This document shows, one piece after another, positions 57,101-64,000 of a stretch of 64,000 bases of DNA. The stretch is from an uncultured Paracoccus sp. GTDB taxonomy: Bacteria; Pseudomonadota; Alphaproteobacteria; Rhodobacterales; Rhodobacteraceae. How positions within the stretch are numbered: position 1 is the first letter of the stretch; the number at the start of each line of letters is the position of its first letter. The stretch lies in the NCBI RefSeq assembly GCF_947487305.1, contig NZ_CANKWH010000002.1, forward strand, positions 124,001 through 188,000. The letters run 5' to 3'. The notes beneath the pieces are model-generated. The model was given only the letters and a program-made list of their open reading frames with translations. It was not told where the DNA came from and did not search any database. The translations under genes and the position numbers were made by a program.

Positions 57101-60100
57101 CATCTGCAGCGCCAGCTGATCCAGCGCAGTCTGATCGCCGCGCCCGCCGAAAAGGCCGCGCCGGGCCGGTGGCGGCAGGCGCAGGTCGACCAGCCGGGTC
57201 GAGAGCATCGGATATTCGCGCGGCATCACCCTGAGCGGCCCCAGAACCGTGGCCTTTTCCGGCGTCGGCGCAGGCTCATCCGCAACCCGCAGCGCATCAT
57301 TGCTGAAGGCGGTGAGCGTCAGCGGCTGATCGGCCATCTCGTCGCCAAGGGCCTGCGCCAGATGCAAGAGGCTGAAGAAGCCGCGGGTCATCTGGTCCTG
57401 AAACAGGCTCGACCCGGCCCGCGCCTCGGCCCCGGTCGTGACCGACCAGAAATGGCCGATCCGGGTAATGGGGATCTCGTCCTGTTGCAGCGCCGCCAGC
57501 AGCACCTCGTAACCGTCGCGCTGTTCCTCGGGCGGCAGGCGGTATTCGCCGCGCTTCACCCGCTCGAAGCGGTCGCCGCTGCGGACGGTGGCGACGGGTT
57601 GCCCCGCCTTGCGCAAGAGGTCCGCCACGCGATCGGCCAGCCCGGCCTCGTCAGCAAAGATCAGCACGCCCTGCCCGGCCTCGGCTTGCGGCAACCCGCC
57701 GGCGGCCAGTTCCACATCCGGCGCGGACAGCCGCCACGACGGTCGCCAGCCCCAGCCCTCGGGTTCCTCGATCCGCATCAGCGCGGTGTCCGTGACCTGC
57801 GCCCCCGCCGTGGGTTCAACGAAATAGCGTTTGCGCTGGAAGGCATAGCCGGGCAGCGACAGGGCCTTGCGCCGTGCCTCGCCCCAGATCTGCGACCAGT
57901 CGATCCGGCCGCCGGCCGCCCAGAACCGGGCCAGCGCGGTCATGAAGTAAAGGTCATCCTCGACCTGATGCTTCGGGTGGCGCAGGCTGGAAATCACCTG
58001 ATGCGCCTTCACCCCCGGATTGGCCTGCGCCAAGGCCGACATGGCCCGGCCCGGCCCGACCTCGAGGAAGATCTTCGGATCGCCCCCAGCCAAGGTCTCG
58101 ATACCGGCGGCAAACTCGACCGTGCCGCGCAGGTGGCGCACCCAGTATTCGGGGTCCATCGCATCGGCATCGGGCAGCACCTGCCCGTCACGGTTCGAGA
58201 TGATCGGGATTTGCGGGGCGGAAAGCGGGATGGAGCGCAGATAGGCGCCGAAATCGGGCAGGATCGGTTCCAGCATCCGCGAATGGGCAGCGATGCTGAT
58301 CGGGATGACCTGAACCTCAACACCCTGACCGGCCAGCGTGGCGGCAAAGGCTTCCAGCGGCGCTTTCGGGCCGGAGACGACGCAGAGATCGCCGGCATTG
58401 ACCGCGCCAAGGTCCAGCTCCGCCGGCAGGATCGCCCGCAACTGATCCGCCGGCATCGGCACCGACAGCATCCCGCCCTCGGGCACGCTGTCGAACAGCC
58501 GCCCGCGCAGATGCACCAGCCCGATGCAATCCTCGAAGCGCATGACGCCGGCGACGGCGGCGGCGGTATTCTCGCCCATGCTGTGTCCGATCAGCGCCGA
58601 GGGCATGACGCCCCATGCCATCCACTGCTGGGCCAGCGCATATTCGGTGATCATCAGCAGCGGCAATTGCACCGAGGGCTGCAACAGACGCGCATCCGCC
58701 CCGGCGACATCGCCATCCTCGGCCAGCCAGATGTCGCGGATCGGGTGATCCGAGATCGTCGCCAGATGGTCGAGGCCGCGATCCATCCAGTCGCGGAAGA
58801 CCGGCTCGGTCTGATAGAGGTCGCGCGCCATGCGGGCATATTGCGAGCCACCGCCGGGCAGCATGAACACCACTTCGGGCGCCTCGCCAAGCGGCTGATG
58901 GTCGAAGACGCGATAGGGGTCGTTGCTGGCCAGAAGCTGCGCCGCCTCGGTGGCGTCCTTGGCGACCAGCACGCGGCGACGCTCGAAGGCGCGGCGGCGG
59001 TTGATCAGGGTGTGGCTGATATCGGCCGGGTCGGTCTCGGGATTGGCACTCAGCCATCCCGCCAGCTTCTCGGCATTGCCGTCCAGCGCCGCCTTGCTGC
59101 GGCCCGAAACGGCGAAGATCTGGAACGGCCAGTCGGCCTCCTCGGAGGGCACGGCCGCAGGCGGCTGTTCCAGCACCACATGCGCATTCGTGCCGCCGAC
59201 GCCAAGCGAGTTGATCCCGGCGCGGCGAGGGCCGTGAGCCGGGCGCCAGTCGATCAGCCGGTCCGCAACGGCAAAGGGGCCGGCGTCGAAATCGATGGCC
59301 GGATTCGGCGCCTCGAAACCAAGCGTCGGCGGGATCACCCCTTCCTCCAGCGCGCGGATGGTCTTGATCAGCCCCGCCGCGCCAGCCGCCGTATCCAGAT
59401 GGCCGATATTGGTCTTGACCGATCCGACATAGCAGGGCGCGGTGCGGCTGCCCTCGGACGGTACGCGGGAAAAGGCTTGGTTCAGCGCCGCGATCTCGAT
59501 CGGGTCGCCAAGCGCGGTGCCGGTGCCGTGGCATTCGATATAGCCGATGCTGTCGGGTGCGCAGCCGGACATGACCAGCGCCTCGGCCACCGCCTGCGCC
59601 TGCCCCTCGACGCTGGGGGCCAGATAGCCGGCCTTGGACGAGCCGTCATTGTTGATGGCGCTGCCCCGGATGATCGCCCGGATATTGTCGCCATCGGCCA
59701 GCGCATCGGCCAGCCGCCTGAGCACGACCACCGCCGAACCGCTGCCGAAGACCGTGCCCTCGGCGCGATGGTCGAAAGCGTGGCAATGGCCATCGGGCGA
59801 CAGGATCTCGTTCTCTTTGAACAGATAACCGCGGCCATGCGGCATCTCGATCGTCACGCCCCCGGCCAGCGCCATGTCGCATTCGCCCGAGGCGAGCGAC
59901 TGGCAGGCCATGTGCAGCGCCACCAGCGAGGTCGAGCAGGCGGTCTGCACGTTCACGCTCGGCCCGGTCAGGTTGAAGATATGGCTGACCCGGGTGGACA
60001 GAAAATCCTTGTCATTCCCGGTATGGCGCAAAAGAAAATGGCCGACATTCTCGACCAGTTCCCGATTGGCGCAGATATTGAAATAGAAATAACTGCCCAT

Positions 60101-60490
60101 GCCGCAACCGGCATAAACCCCGATCGGCGCATCGAAGTGTTCGGGCATCTGGCCGGCATCCTCGAGGCCGTGCCAGCAGGTCTCGAGGAACTTGCGATGC
60201 TGCGGGTCCATGATCGCCGCATCCTTGGGGCTGAGACCGAAGAACTCGGCATCGAACCCGTCGAACTGGTCAAGGATTGCTGCCGCAGGAACGTAATTCG
60301 GGTCTGACAGTACCGAGGGAGATTCGCCCCGTGCCAACAGGTCTTCGCGGCTGACCGGCTGGATGGATTCGACGCCCGCACAGAGATTGCGCCAGAAGGA
60401 CGCGACATCATCGGCCCCCGGCAATTGCGCCGCCATGCCGATGACCGCAATATCGCTCGGGCCAATTTGCAGGTCACGATGATCGTTCAT
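54107..60490 (-). CDS. type I polyketide synthase, KS-AT-KR-DH-ACP-TE
   Basis: 2127 residues from MNDHRDLQIGPSDIAVIGMA; an ATG 11 codons earlier is possible. KS 10-440 with Cys185 in TACSTS, His321 and His364. AT 540-830 with Ser637 in GHSMG and the unusual specificity segment PISIAAHSRML in place of HAFH or YASH. A structural subdomain (about 910-1160) precedes KR 1170-1350 with TGGFGGLG, Ser1318, Tyr1331, Asn1335. DH 1400-1660 has His1420 in GHRTAQG and Asp1579 in HPALLD. ACP near 1750-1820 (Ser1782 in DLGGHSL) and TE 1850-2115 (Ser1932 in GGFSGGG, His2093). The DH lies after the KR, opposite to the usual DH-KR order. One complete reducing module that can release its own product. Confidence 0.93.
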   Translation of the reverse strand: MNDHRDLQIGPSDIAVIGMAAQLPGADDVASFWRNLCAGVESIQPVSREDLLARGESPSVLSDPNYVPAAAILDQFDGFDAEFFGLSPKDAAIMDPQHRKFLETCWHGLEDAGQMPEHFDAPIGVYAGCGMGSYFYFNICANRELVENVGHFLLRHTGNDKDFLSTRVSHIFNLTGPSVNVQTACSTSLVALHMACQSLASGECDMALAGGVTIEMPHGRGYLFKENEILSPDGHCHAFDHRAEGTVFGSGSAVVVLRRLADALADGDNIRAIIRGSAINNDGSSKAGYLAPSVEGQAQAVAEALVMSGCAPDSIGYIECHGTGTALGDPIEIAALNQAFSRVPSEGSRTAPCYVGSVKTNIGHLDTAAGAAGLIKTIRALEEGVIPPTLGFEAPNPAIDFDAGPFAVADRLIDWRPAHGPRRAGINSLGVGGTNAHVVLEQPPAAVPSEEADWPFQIFAVSGRSKAALDGNAEKLAGWLSANPETDPADISHTLINRRRAFERRRVLVAKDATEAAQLLASNDPYRVFDHQPLGEAPEVVFMLPGGGSQYARMARDLYQTEPVFRDWMDRGLDHLATISDHPIRDIWLAEDGDVAGADARLLQPSVQLPLLMITEYALAQQWMAWGVMPSALIGHSMGENTAAAVAGVMRFEDCIGLVHLRGRLFDSVPEGGMLSVPMPADQLRAILPAELDLGAVNAGDLCVVSGPKAPLEAFAATLAGQGVEVQVIPISIAAHSRMLEPILPDFGAYLRSIPLSAPQIPIISNRDGQVLPDADAMDPEYWVRHLRGTVEFAAGIETLAGGDPKIFLEVGPGRAMSALAQANPGVKAHQVISSLRHPKHQVEDDLYFMTALARFWAAGGRIDWSQIWGEARRKALSLPGYAFQRKRYFVEPTAGAQVTDTALMRIEEPEGWGWRPSWRLSAPDVELAAGGLPQAEAGQGVLIFADEAGLADRVADLLRKAGQPVATVRSGDRFERVKRGEYRLPPEEQRDGYEVLLAALQQDEIPITRIGHFWSVTTGAEARAGSSLFQDQMTRGFFSLLHLAQALGDEMADQPLTLTAFSNDALRVADEPAPTPEKATVLGPLRVMPREYPMLSTRLVDLRLPPPARRGLFGGRGDQTALDQLALQMAQELLAASGDTGTEVAAWRDGRRFVQRLAPVRLEPQDGAAPEGVTFITGGFGGLGQAVARDLAARGGAKLALLSREALGQDGTVPFSAKARQMAAFLRELQAADAEVIAVTGDVTSPEDMTRALAETRARFGSVDTVIHAAGIINDALMAGKADGEAWDVLAPKVHGTKALIAALEGHPPRQTVLFASTSTASAPAGQVDYVAANEFLNAVARAAPPALGRVVAVNWGVWADTGMAARAMGTEAVPDPAPQDPAAEADSRPMLGTEVAGGRGVREFHRLFSTADWVIGGHRTAQGQALMPGTGNLELFVQALVATGTPLPLTLSDTLFLRPLYVSDAEPTAVSVQIETVEGASRITIADPDGGDSYATAMAERSAPQDRRITPPTDWDEEATGEAALPSAQDRVMRFGPRWRVLRAVKLGQVEGWAELRLPDAFAGEAAQHQMHPALLDIATGWAMKLIPGWGGARLWVPVGYERFTLLRPLGPHLLSHIRLQTGTAEGSARFDVTLALPDGTVAAEIEGFTLRRMEAGLSAATTAKPARGQESPGEKRLRHNVSQGIPGALGPDVLRRAMALGLPQVYVSSLDLPGLVAEAAAPAVSAPTSDAAFERPDLDAEFIAPAAGTESELASIWSELLGVRQIGAGDSFFDLGGHSLVAVRMFGQVRKVFGVDFPISTLFEAPNVGKLAALIESRVGPRASTPAAAGVEGGAALADPGPARRYVVDMGGREGGTPFFIVAGMFGNVMNLHQMAQRVGQDRRFYGLQARGLFGDDKPHESFAEAAQDYLAEVRQIQPEGPYLLGGFSGGGLIALEMARLLAAEGEETAMLVMLDTPLPMRPALSRRDKVLIRAQEMREQGLSFWSDWAKTKLAYELSKRRKERDAAHESEEAEGFHDLAIEAAFRGALPKVGLTEWPGPVTLFRPPLDYRYKVSDGQFVTAGREYLIPDNGWGRWMPRLEVHEVPGDHDSMVLEPNVRRLGLLLREILRRHDPASQQSAAAE

Positions 60491-60579
60491 GCCGCTACCA
60501 TTTCCATTCGATCCAACCTGCATATTCAGAACATACTCGTAATTTTTGCCCGATGCCTAGGCGCATTTCAGTCCCTGCA

Positions 60580-62031
60580 TCAAAGCGCCGGGCGCAATCC
60601 AGCCTTTTTGGCCAGCGCTTCGCTGTCCTCGCGCTGCCACCGTCGGCGCAAAGCGCGCGAATATTGCAGCCGCGCGGCATGGCCGAGAATCGCTCCATTC
60701 AGCAGCCAGGTCAGCGGCGTCAGCGTGGCATTGGGGATAAGCTCGATCAGGTTGATCGCCATCATCAGCACCAGCGTCGTGATCATCAACAGATCCGTAT
60801 GGTCGAACCGCCGGAACAGCGCAAACCTTCGCTGCCACAGGATGATGATCGGACTGATCAGAAGACCGAACTGGGCGATATAGCCCAGAATGCCCCGCGA
60901 TCCCATGGTGATCACCCAGGCGCCGTCCGCAATCGCCCCATAGCGACCGGACACCGGATCCACCGGGAAATTGCGCCCCCAGGATCCCCATCCAAACATG
61001 GGCCGCTCCAGCGCGCGGGCCATAAGGATGACTTCATTGTCAAACCTGACCTGAAGCGAATCGGCGCGTTCGGGCTGCGACGAACCGATGAGGCCTAGGA
61101 TGTCTTCGGTCGGCACGAGATCGGTCAGCCGCAGGACAGGATAGACAAAAACAGCAATGGCGACCACCGCACTGATTGTAAGCACAGCCCGAGGGGAGGC
61201 CACCAACACAAGTGGCATCGCCAGCACCGCCATGAGGATTGCGGTCATGGTCTTGCACAGGATCAGCAGCACGATGAGATAGCAGATGACCAGCATCATC
61301 CGGACATTGACCTGATAAGTCCGCGTCAGACACAGGGTCGCGATGAATCCCATGGTTGCGAAGGACGCGACCCAGATCGGATGATACATGAAGACGATGG
61401 GCCGGAAGCCGCCATAGCGCATGGCCTGGGCAAATTCATGCTGGAAGTATCCATAGATCCACGTGTTCAGCTGTGGGCTCAGCCGGACCTCGAGCAGCAT
61501 CGGGATCGAATAGATCAGCACCGCCAGCATCAGGGCCACCAGCAACTTGCGGGTCTGCTGCGGCGTCGAGAGCAACCGGAAACCGATGAAGAAGGGGATC
61601 AGCTCGATCAGCTGCAGGATGGCGTTGGCGACCGCATCCGAGAGCTGCATGCCGGGCCGATAGGAAATACCGCTCACCAGCGCATCGTCATTGTTCAACA
61701 CCGTAAGCACGGCCGAGACCAGCAGAAGGAATACCAGAAACTTGGTCCAGACGGGCATCACCGGGCGCGTATCATCGGCCATCGGATCCCGCACGCCCCC
61801 CTTTCGGCCCAGTCTAAGCCACAGCATCACTGCGGTCGCGACCGAAGCGATCTCGTATTTGCCAAGCGCTGGAACAACCGGCAGGTCGATGTAGTACGAG
61901 GGCGGCAGGAACATGTAGGCCAGCAGAATCGACCAGATCGCCGCGTTCACCCGCTCCATGCGCATGAAGATCAGCGCCGCGAAAAGCGGCCAACTGAGCA
62001 GCATGATCGTGGCAAGGGAGTTCGCGTGCAT
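60580..62031 (-). CDS. O-antigen polymerase/ligase-like membrane protein, first gene of the biosynthetic operon
   Basis: About 483 residues from MHANSLATIMLLSWPLFAAL; ATG 62076 is an alternative start. About 11-12 membrane segments, with a periplasmic loop of moderate size around residues 280-360 (SSQPERADSLQVRFDNEVIL, ERPMFGWGSWGRNFPVD, DGAWVITMGSRGILGYIA). The WG-W and D-G-W-type motifs are seen in Wzy/WaaL-like O-antigen ligases and exopolysaccharide polymerases. The fold suggests polymerisation or transfer of a lipid-linked glycan. It precedes the PKS gene by about 89 bases on the same strand and probably shares its transcript. Confidence 0.85.
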   Translation of the reverse strand: MHANSLATIMLLSWPLFAALIFMRMERVNAAIWSILLAYMFLPPSYYIDLPVVPALGKYEIASVATAVMLWLRLGRKGGVRDPMADDTRPVMPVWTKFLVFLLLVSAVLTVLNNDDALVSGISYRPGMQLSDAVANAILQLIELIPFFIGFRLLSTPQQTRKLLVALMLAVLIYSIPMLLEVRLSPQLNTWIYGYFQHEFAQAMRYGGFRPIVFMYHPIWVASFATMGFIATLCLTRTYQVNVRMMLVICYLIVLLILCKTMTAILMAVLAMPLVLVASPRAVLTISAVVAIAVFVYPVLRLTDLVPTEDILGLIGSSQPERADSLQVRFDNEVILMARALERPMFGWGSWGRNFPVDPVSGRYGAIADGAWVITMGSRGILGYIAQFGLLISPIIILWQRRFALFRRFDHTDLLMITTLVLMMAINLIELIPNATLTPLTWLLNGAILGHAARLQYSRALRRRWQREDSEALAKKAGLRPAL

Positions 62032-62130
62032 CGGATAACCAACTGAGAAACGACTACCGAATATGCTGGAAGGCATACCGCCCCGACCATACAAGTAAAG
62101 ATCACCAGTTCCAACGACCGGGTCGTTCAG
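62032..62130. promoter_or_regulatory. divergent promoter region of the biosynthetic operon and wecG-like gene
   Basis: The 99 bases between the divergent starts are AT-rich relative to flanks (for example AACGACTACCGAATATGCT and the TATTTACC near 62140). They must hold the start sites for both directions. No operator palindrome was found. Confidence 0.4.
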
Positions 62131-62889
62131 ATGCTATTTACCTATCCAGATGGTCAAGTGGTCCGGGTCAATTGCCCCGACCGCGAGGCGCTGCTGTCTG
62201 GAGTCGCGGCGCGGATGGCGGCGAACCGGGGATTCGCGCTGGCGACGCTGAATGTCGACCACCTGGAACAACTGGCGCGGGACGAGGCCTTTCGCCGCGC
62301 CTATGCGGCCCATGACCTGATCTGCGCCGACGGCAATCCGATCGTCTGGCTGTCGCAGATTGCAGGCCAGCCGGTCGAACTGGTGCCGGGTTCGGAACTG
62401 GTGCATCCGCTGGCGGAACTGGCCGCCCGGCACGAGGCTCCGGTGGCGTTGATCGGGGGCAGCGAGGCCTCGGTCCGGCTGGCGGCCGAGCGGCTGATGG
62501 CCGCGCATCCGGGGCTCGAGGTGGTGATGCAGGCGGTGCCCGGCTTCCCCTTCGACCCCGACGCCTCCGAGGCGGCGCGGCTGATCGGGCAGATCGCCAA
62601 TTCCGGTGCGCAGCTGTGCCTCTTGGGTCTTGGCGCGCCCCGGCAGGAACGTTTCGCCATCCGCGCCCGCAACGCCCTGCCCGGCGTCGGCTTCGCGTCG
62701 ATCGGCGCCGGCATCGACTTCATCTCGGGCCAGCAGCAACGCGCGCCGGTCTTCATGCGCAAGGCCAAGATGGAGTGGCTGTGGCGGATGCTGTCCAATC
62801 CGCGCCGGCTGGCGGCCCGCTATGGTCGCGGCTTCCTGATCCTGCCCGGCCATGTCCGCCGGGCCTGGGCGCAGCGCGGCAAGGTCTGA
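62131..62889 (+). CDS. WecG/TagA/CpsF family glycosyltransferase
   Basis: 252 residues. GT26 features: ATLNVDHLEQLARDEAFRRA, the catalytic-region DLICADGNPIVWLS, PVALIGGSEASVRLAAERL, LCLLGLGAPRQERF and GVGFASIGAGIDFISGQQQR, ending in basic amphipathic helices (KMEWLWRMLSNPRRL) typical of membrane attachment. Family members transfer ManNAcA, ManNAc or other sugars to lipid-linked intermediates. It is divergent from the polymerase/PKS operon and ends 58 bases before the tRNA-Pro 3' end. Confidence 0.92.
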   Translation: MLFTYPDGQVVRVNCPDREALLSGVAARMAANRGFALATLNVDHLEQLARDEAFRRAYAAHDLICADGNPIVWLSQIAGQPVELVPGSELVHPLAELAARHEAPVALIGGSEASVRLAAERLMAAHPGLEVVMQAVPGFPFDPDASEAARLIGQIANSGAQLCLLGLGAPRQERFAIRARNALPGVGFASIGAGIDFISGQQQRAPVFMRKAKMEWLWRMLSNPRRLAARYGRGFLILPGHVRRAWAQRGKV

Positions 62890-62947
62890 ACCAGAGCAAA
62901 ACGCTTAGGTGCAGTGTAAAATGGAGTGCCTGATTTCAGCCAAGTGC

Positions 62948-63024
62948 TGGTCGGGGCGAGAGGATTCGAACCTCCGGCCTACGGTACCCAAAACCGTCGC
63001 GCTACCAGGCTGCGCTACGCCCCG
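62948..63024 (-). tRNA. tRNA-Pro (anticodon TGG)
   Basis: 77 nt with encoded CCA. Acceptor CGGGGCG / CGCCCCG, D-arm TAGCGCAGCCTGGTAGCGC, anticodon stem ACGGT / ACCGT enclosing TTTGGGT (anticodon TGG), T-arm CCGGAGGTTCGAATCCTCT. Its 3' end points toward the island. Confidence 0.97.
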
Positions 63025-63066
63025 AACCTGCGCCTTCTAGCGTGGCGGGCGGCGCGGGGAAAGGGG

Positions 63067-63600
63067 TCACTCGCAGGAAATCGCCGCCTGCGCCGGATCG
63101 ATCGCCGGATACGCCATGACCTGACCCGTGTAGATGCCCAGCCTCTCGGCCTCGCCGCCACCGATCTCGAGCACGAAGAGACGCAGCGGATCGGGATCGC
63201 CCACCGCCGCGCCGGGGATCGGCGTTTCGTCCAGCGGGCGGGCGTTCGGCTGGATATGGCGCACCTTGCCGGTCGCATCCATGAAGATGATGTCCAGCGG
63301 AATCAGCGTGTTGCGCATCCAGAAACTGGCGGGCTGCGGCGTCTCGTAGATGAACAGCATCCCGTGCTGGGGTTCCAGAGCGCGGCGGAACATCAGCCCC
63401 TGCGCGCGCTCGGCCGGATCATCGGCGACCTCGACGGTGATCGGCAATTGCCCGTTGTCCGAGACAAGGATGGCCTTGCCCGGATCGCATTGAACCGAAG
63501 CAAGTTTCGGCGACCGCGCCACCGCACCCGCCGGCACCAGCGCGGTCCCTAAGGCCAGCAGCACTGCGGCAAGACTGGTGATGCCCATCCGATCCTTCAT
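63067..63600 (-). CDS. DUF192 family exported protein
   Basis: 177 residues from MKDRMGITSLAAVLLALGTA. A signal peptide (to about residue 28) is followed by the DUF192 domain: TVEVADDPAERAQGLMFRRAL, HGMLFIYETPQPASFWMRNT, LIPLDIIFMDATGKVRHI and LFVLEIGGGEAERLGI. The family is a compact periplasmic domain found beside cold-shock genes in Rhodobacteraceae. Function unknown. It lies 15 bases after the cold-shock gene on the same strand and ends 42 bases before tRNA-Pro. Confidence 0.92.
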   Translation of the reverse strand: MKDRMGITSLAAVLLALGTALVPAGAVARSPKLASVQCDPGKAILVSDNGQLPITVEVADDPAERAQGLMFRRALEPQHGMLFIYETPQPASFWMRNTLIPLDIIFMDATGKVRHIQPNARPLDETPIPGAAVGDPDPLRLFVLEIGGGEAERLGIYTGQVMAYPAIDPAQAAISCE

Positions 63601-63615
63601 CCGCGCGCCCGGCCC

Positions 63616-64000
63616 TCAGCCGACCGCGAGATGCGAGGTCACACCGCTCGGCGTGTCATCGCCCGAGGCCGGTTGATCCGAGCCGGCGGTCGATCCTTCG
63701 GCTTCAGACATCGCACCATGTTGATGCAGGACATCGTCCCAGCTGGCGACCTGCGCGGCCATCAGGCCCCGCGGCCCCTCGACCACGCGCAGCGATACCG
63801 CTTCGCCCACGGTCAGATCGGCAAGGCCGGAATGGCGCAGCACCTCGATATGCAGGAAAACGTCATCGGCCCGACCGAAAATATTGGCAAAGCCGAACCC
63901 CTTGGCCTTGTCGAACCATTTGACCCGGGCGGGCTGCAGCGGCAGGGCATGAAGATTGTCGATGACGGATTGCGGCAGATCGGCGATCGGCGGCACGCCG
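63616..64000 (-). CDS. cold-shock-domain protein, 5' part beyond the window
   Basis: About 128 residues visible, and the frame remains open at the window edge. Residues just inside the edge form a cold-shock domain: PARVKWFDKAKGFGFANIFG (RNP1-like), DDVFLHIEVLRHSGLADLTV (RNP2-like) and GEAVSLRVVEGPRGLMAAQV. A low-complexity acidic tail follows. Related Rhodobacteraceae proteins carry two cold-shock domains, and the missing N-terminus probably holds the first; a GTG at 63996 is unlikely to be the true start. It binds RNA or ssDNA in cold adaptation or growth control. Confidence 0.85.
   Translation of the reverse strand, partial: GVPPIADLPQSVIDNLHALPLQPARVKWFDKAKGFGFANIFGRADDVFLHIEVLRHSGLADLTVGEAVSLRVVEGPRGLMAAQVASWDDVLHQHGAMSEAEGSTAGSDQPASGDDTPSGVTSHLAVG

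Noticed and set aside
56231..60307. Very long plus-strand open frame antisense to the PKS
   Set aside because: High-GC genes leave open antisense frames. This one is rich in Arg/Gly/His/Gln without domains, while the minus strand shows a full, motif-complete PKS.

Overview
The window is high-GC alphaproteobacterial chromosome. I read it as Rhodobacteraceae, most likely Paracoccus or a close relative. The reasons are the neighbourhood sdhCDAB / mesaconyl-CoA hydratase / DUF1737 / NnrU / malyl-CoA lyase-like / mdh, the DUF6446 gene between glyQ and glyS, the leucine (liu) operon full of passenger genes, and short AAATATCC-plus-GC-hairpin repeats at gene ends.

Layout. 1-6.7 kb: partial quinone reductase, a periplasmic SPOR/peptidoglycan-binding protein, glyQ, marC, a DUF6446 protein and glyS. 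6.8-8.1 kb: family 1 beta-glucosidase. 8.3-13.3 kb: succinate dehydrogenase operon sdhC-D-A-(two lipoproteins, one sulfotransferase-like gene)-B. 13.5-18.2 kb: ethylmalonyl-CoA pathway genes (mch, mcl2) with DUF1737, nnrU, a TSUP permease and mdh. 18.3-30.5 kb: a minus-strand leucine catabolism operon (ivd, mccB, mccA, enoyl-CoA hydratase, HMG-CoA lyase, acyl-CoA synthetase) interleaved with three LprI-like proteins, an ASCH protein, an ankyrin protein, a macro-domain protein, a GST and a lipoprotein. 30.6-36.1 kb: CaiB-type CoA transferase, a TRAP transporter, and cobalamin genes (cobC-like, cobD). 36.1-42.7 kb: two tRNA-Val genes, a phosphatase, an HU-like protein, lon, a sensor kinase and an MBL hydrolase.

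42.8-62.9 kb looks like an accessory island between tRNA-Asn and tRNA-Pro, whose 3' ends both point inward. Its left part is decayed: a truncated BKACE gene and a Mu-like prophage remnant (Mor-like regulator, frameshifted gpT, truncated gpI). Next come a marR/hydrolase divergent pair with tandem operator-like repeats. The main body is a minus-strand operon: polymerase/ligase-like membrane protein, type I PKS (KS-AT-KR-DH-ACP-TE), GT2 glycosyltransferase, NRPS (formyltransferase, degenerate condensation lobe, adenylation domain interrupted by a luciferase-like monooxygenase, PCP) and a phosphopantetheinyl transferase. A WecG/TagA-type glycosyltransferase is divergent from it. The adenylation pocket reads as a glycine code. 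The genes suggest an oxidised, possibly N-formylated glycyl-polyketide made beside a glycan pathway. This is the strongest candidate for an undescribed system.

62.9-64 kb returns to ordinary chromosome: tRNA-Pro, a DUF192 protein and a cold-shock-domain protein cut by the window edge.
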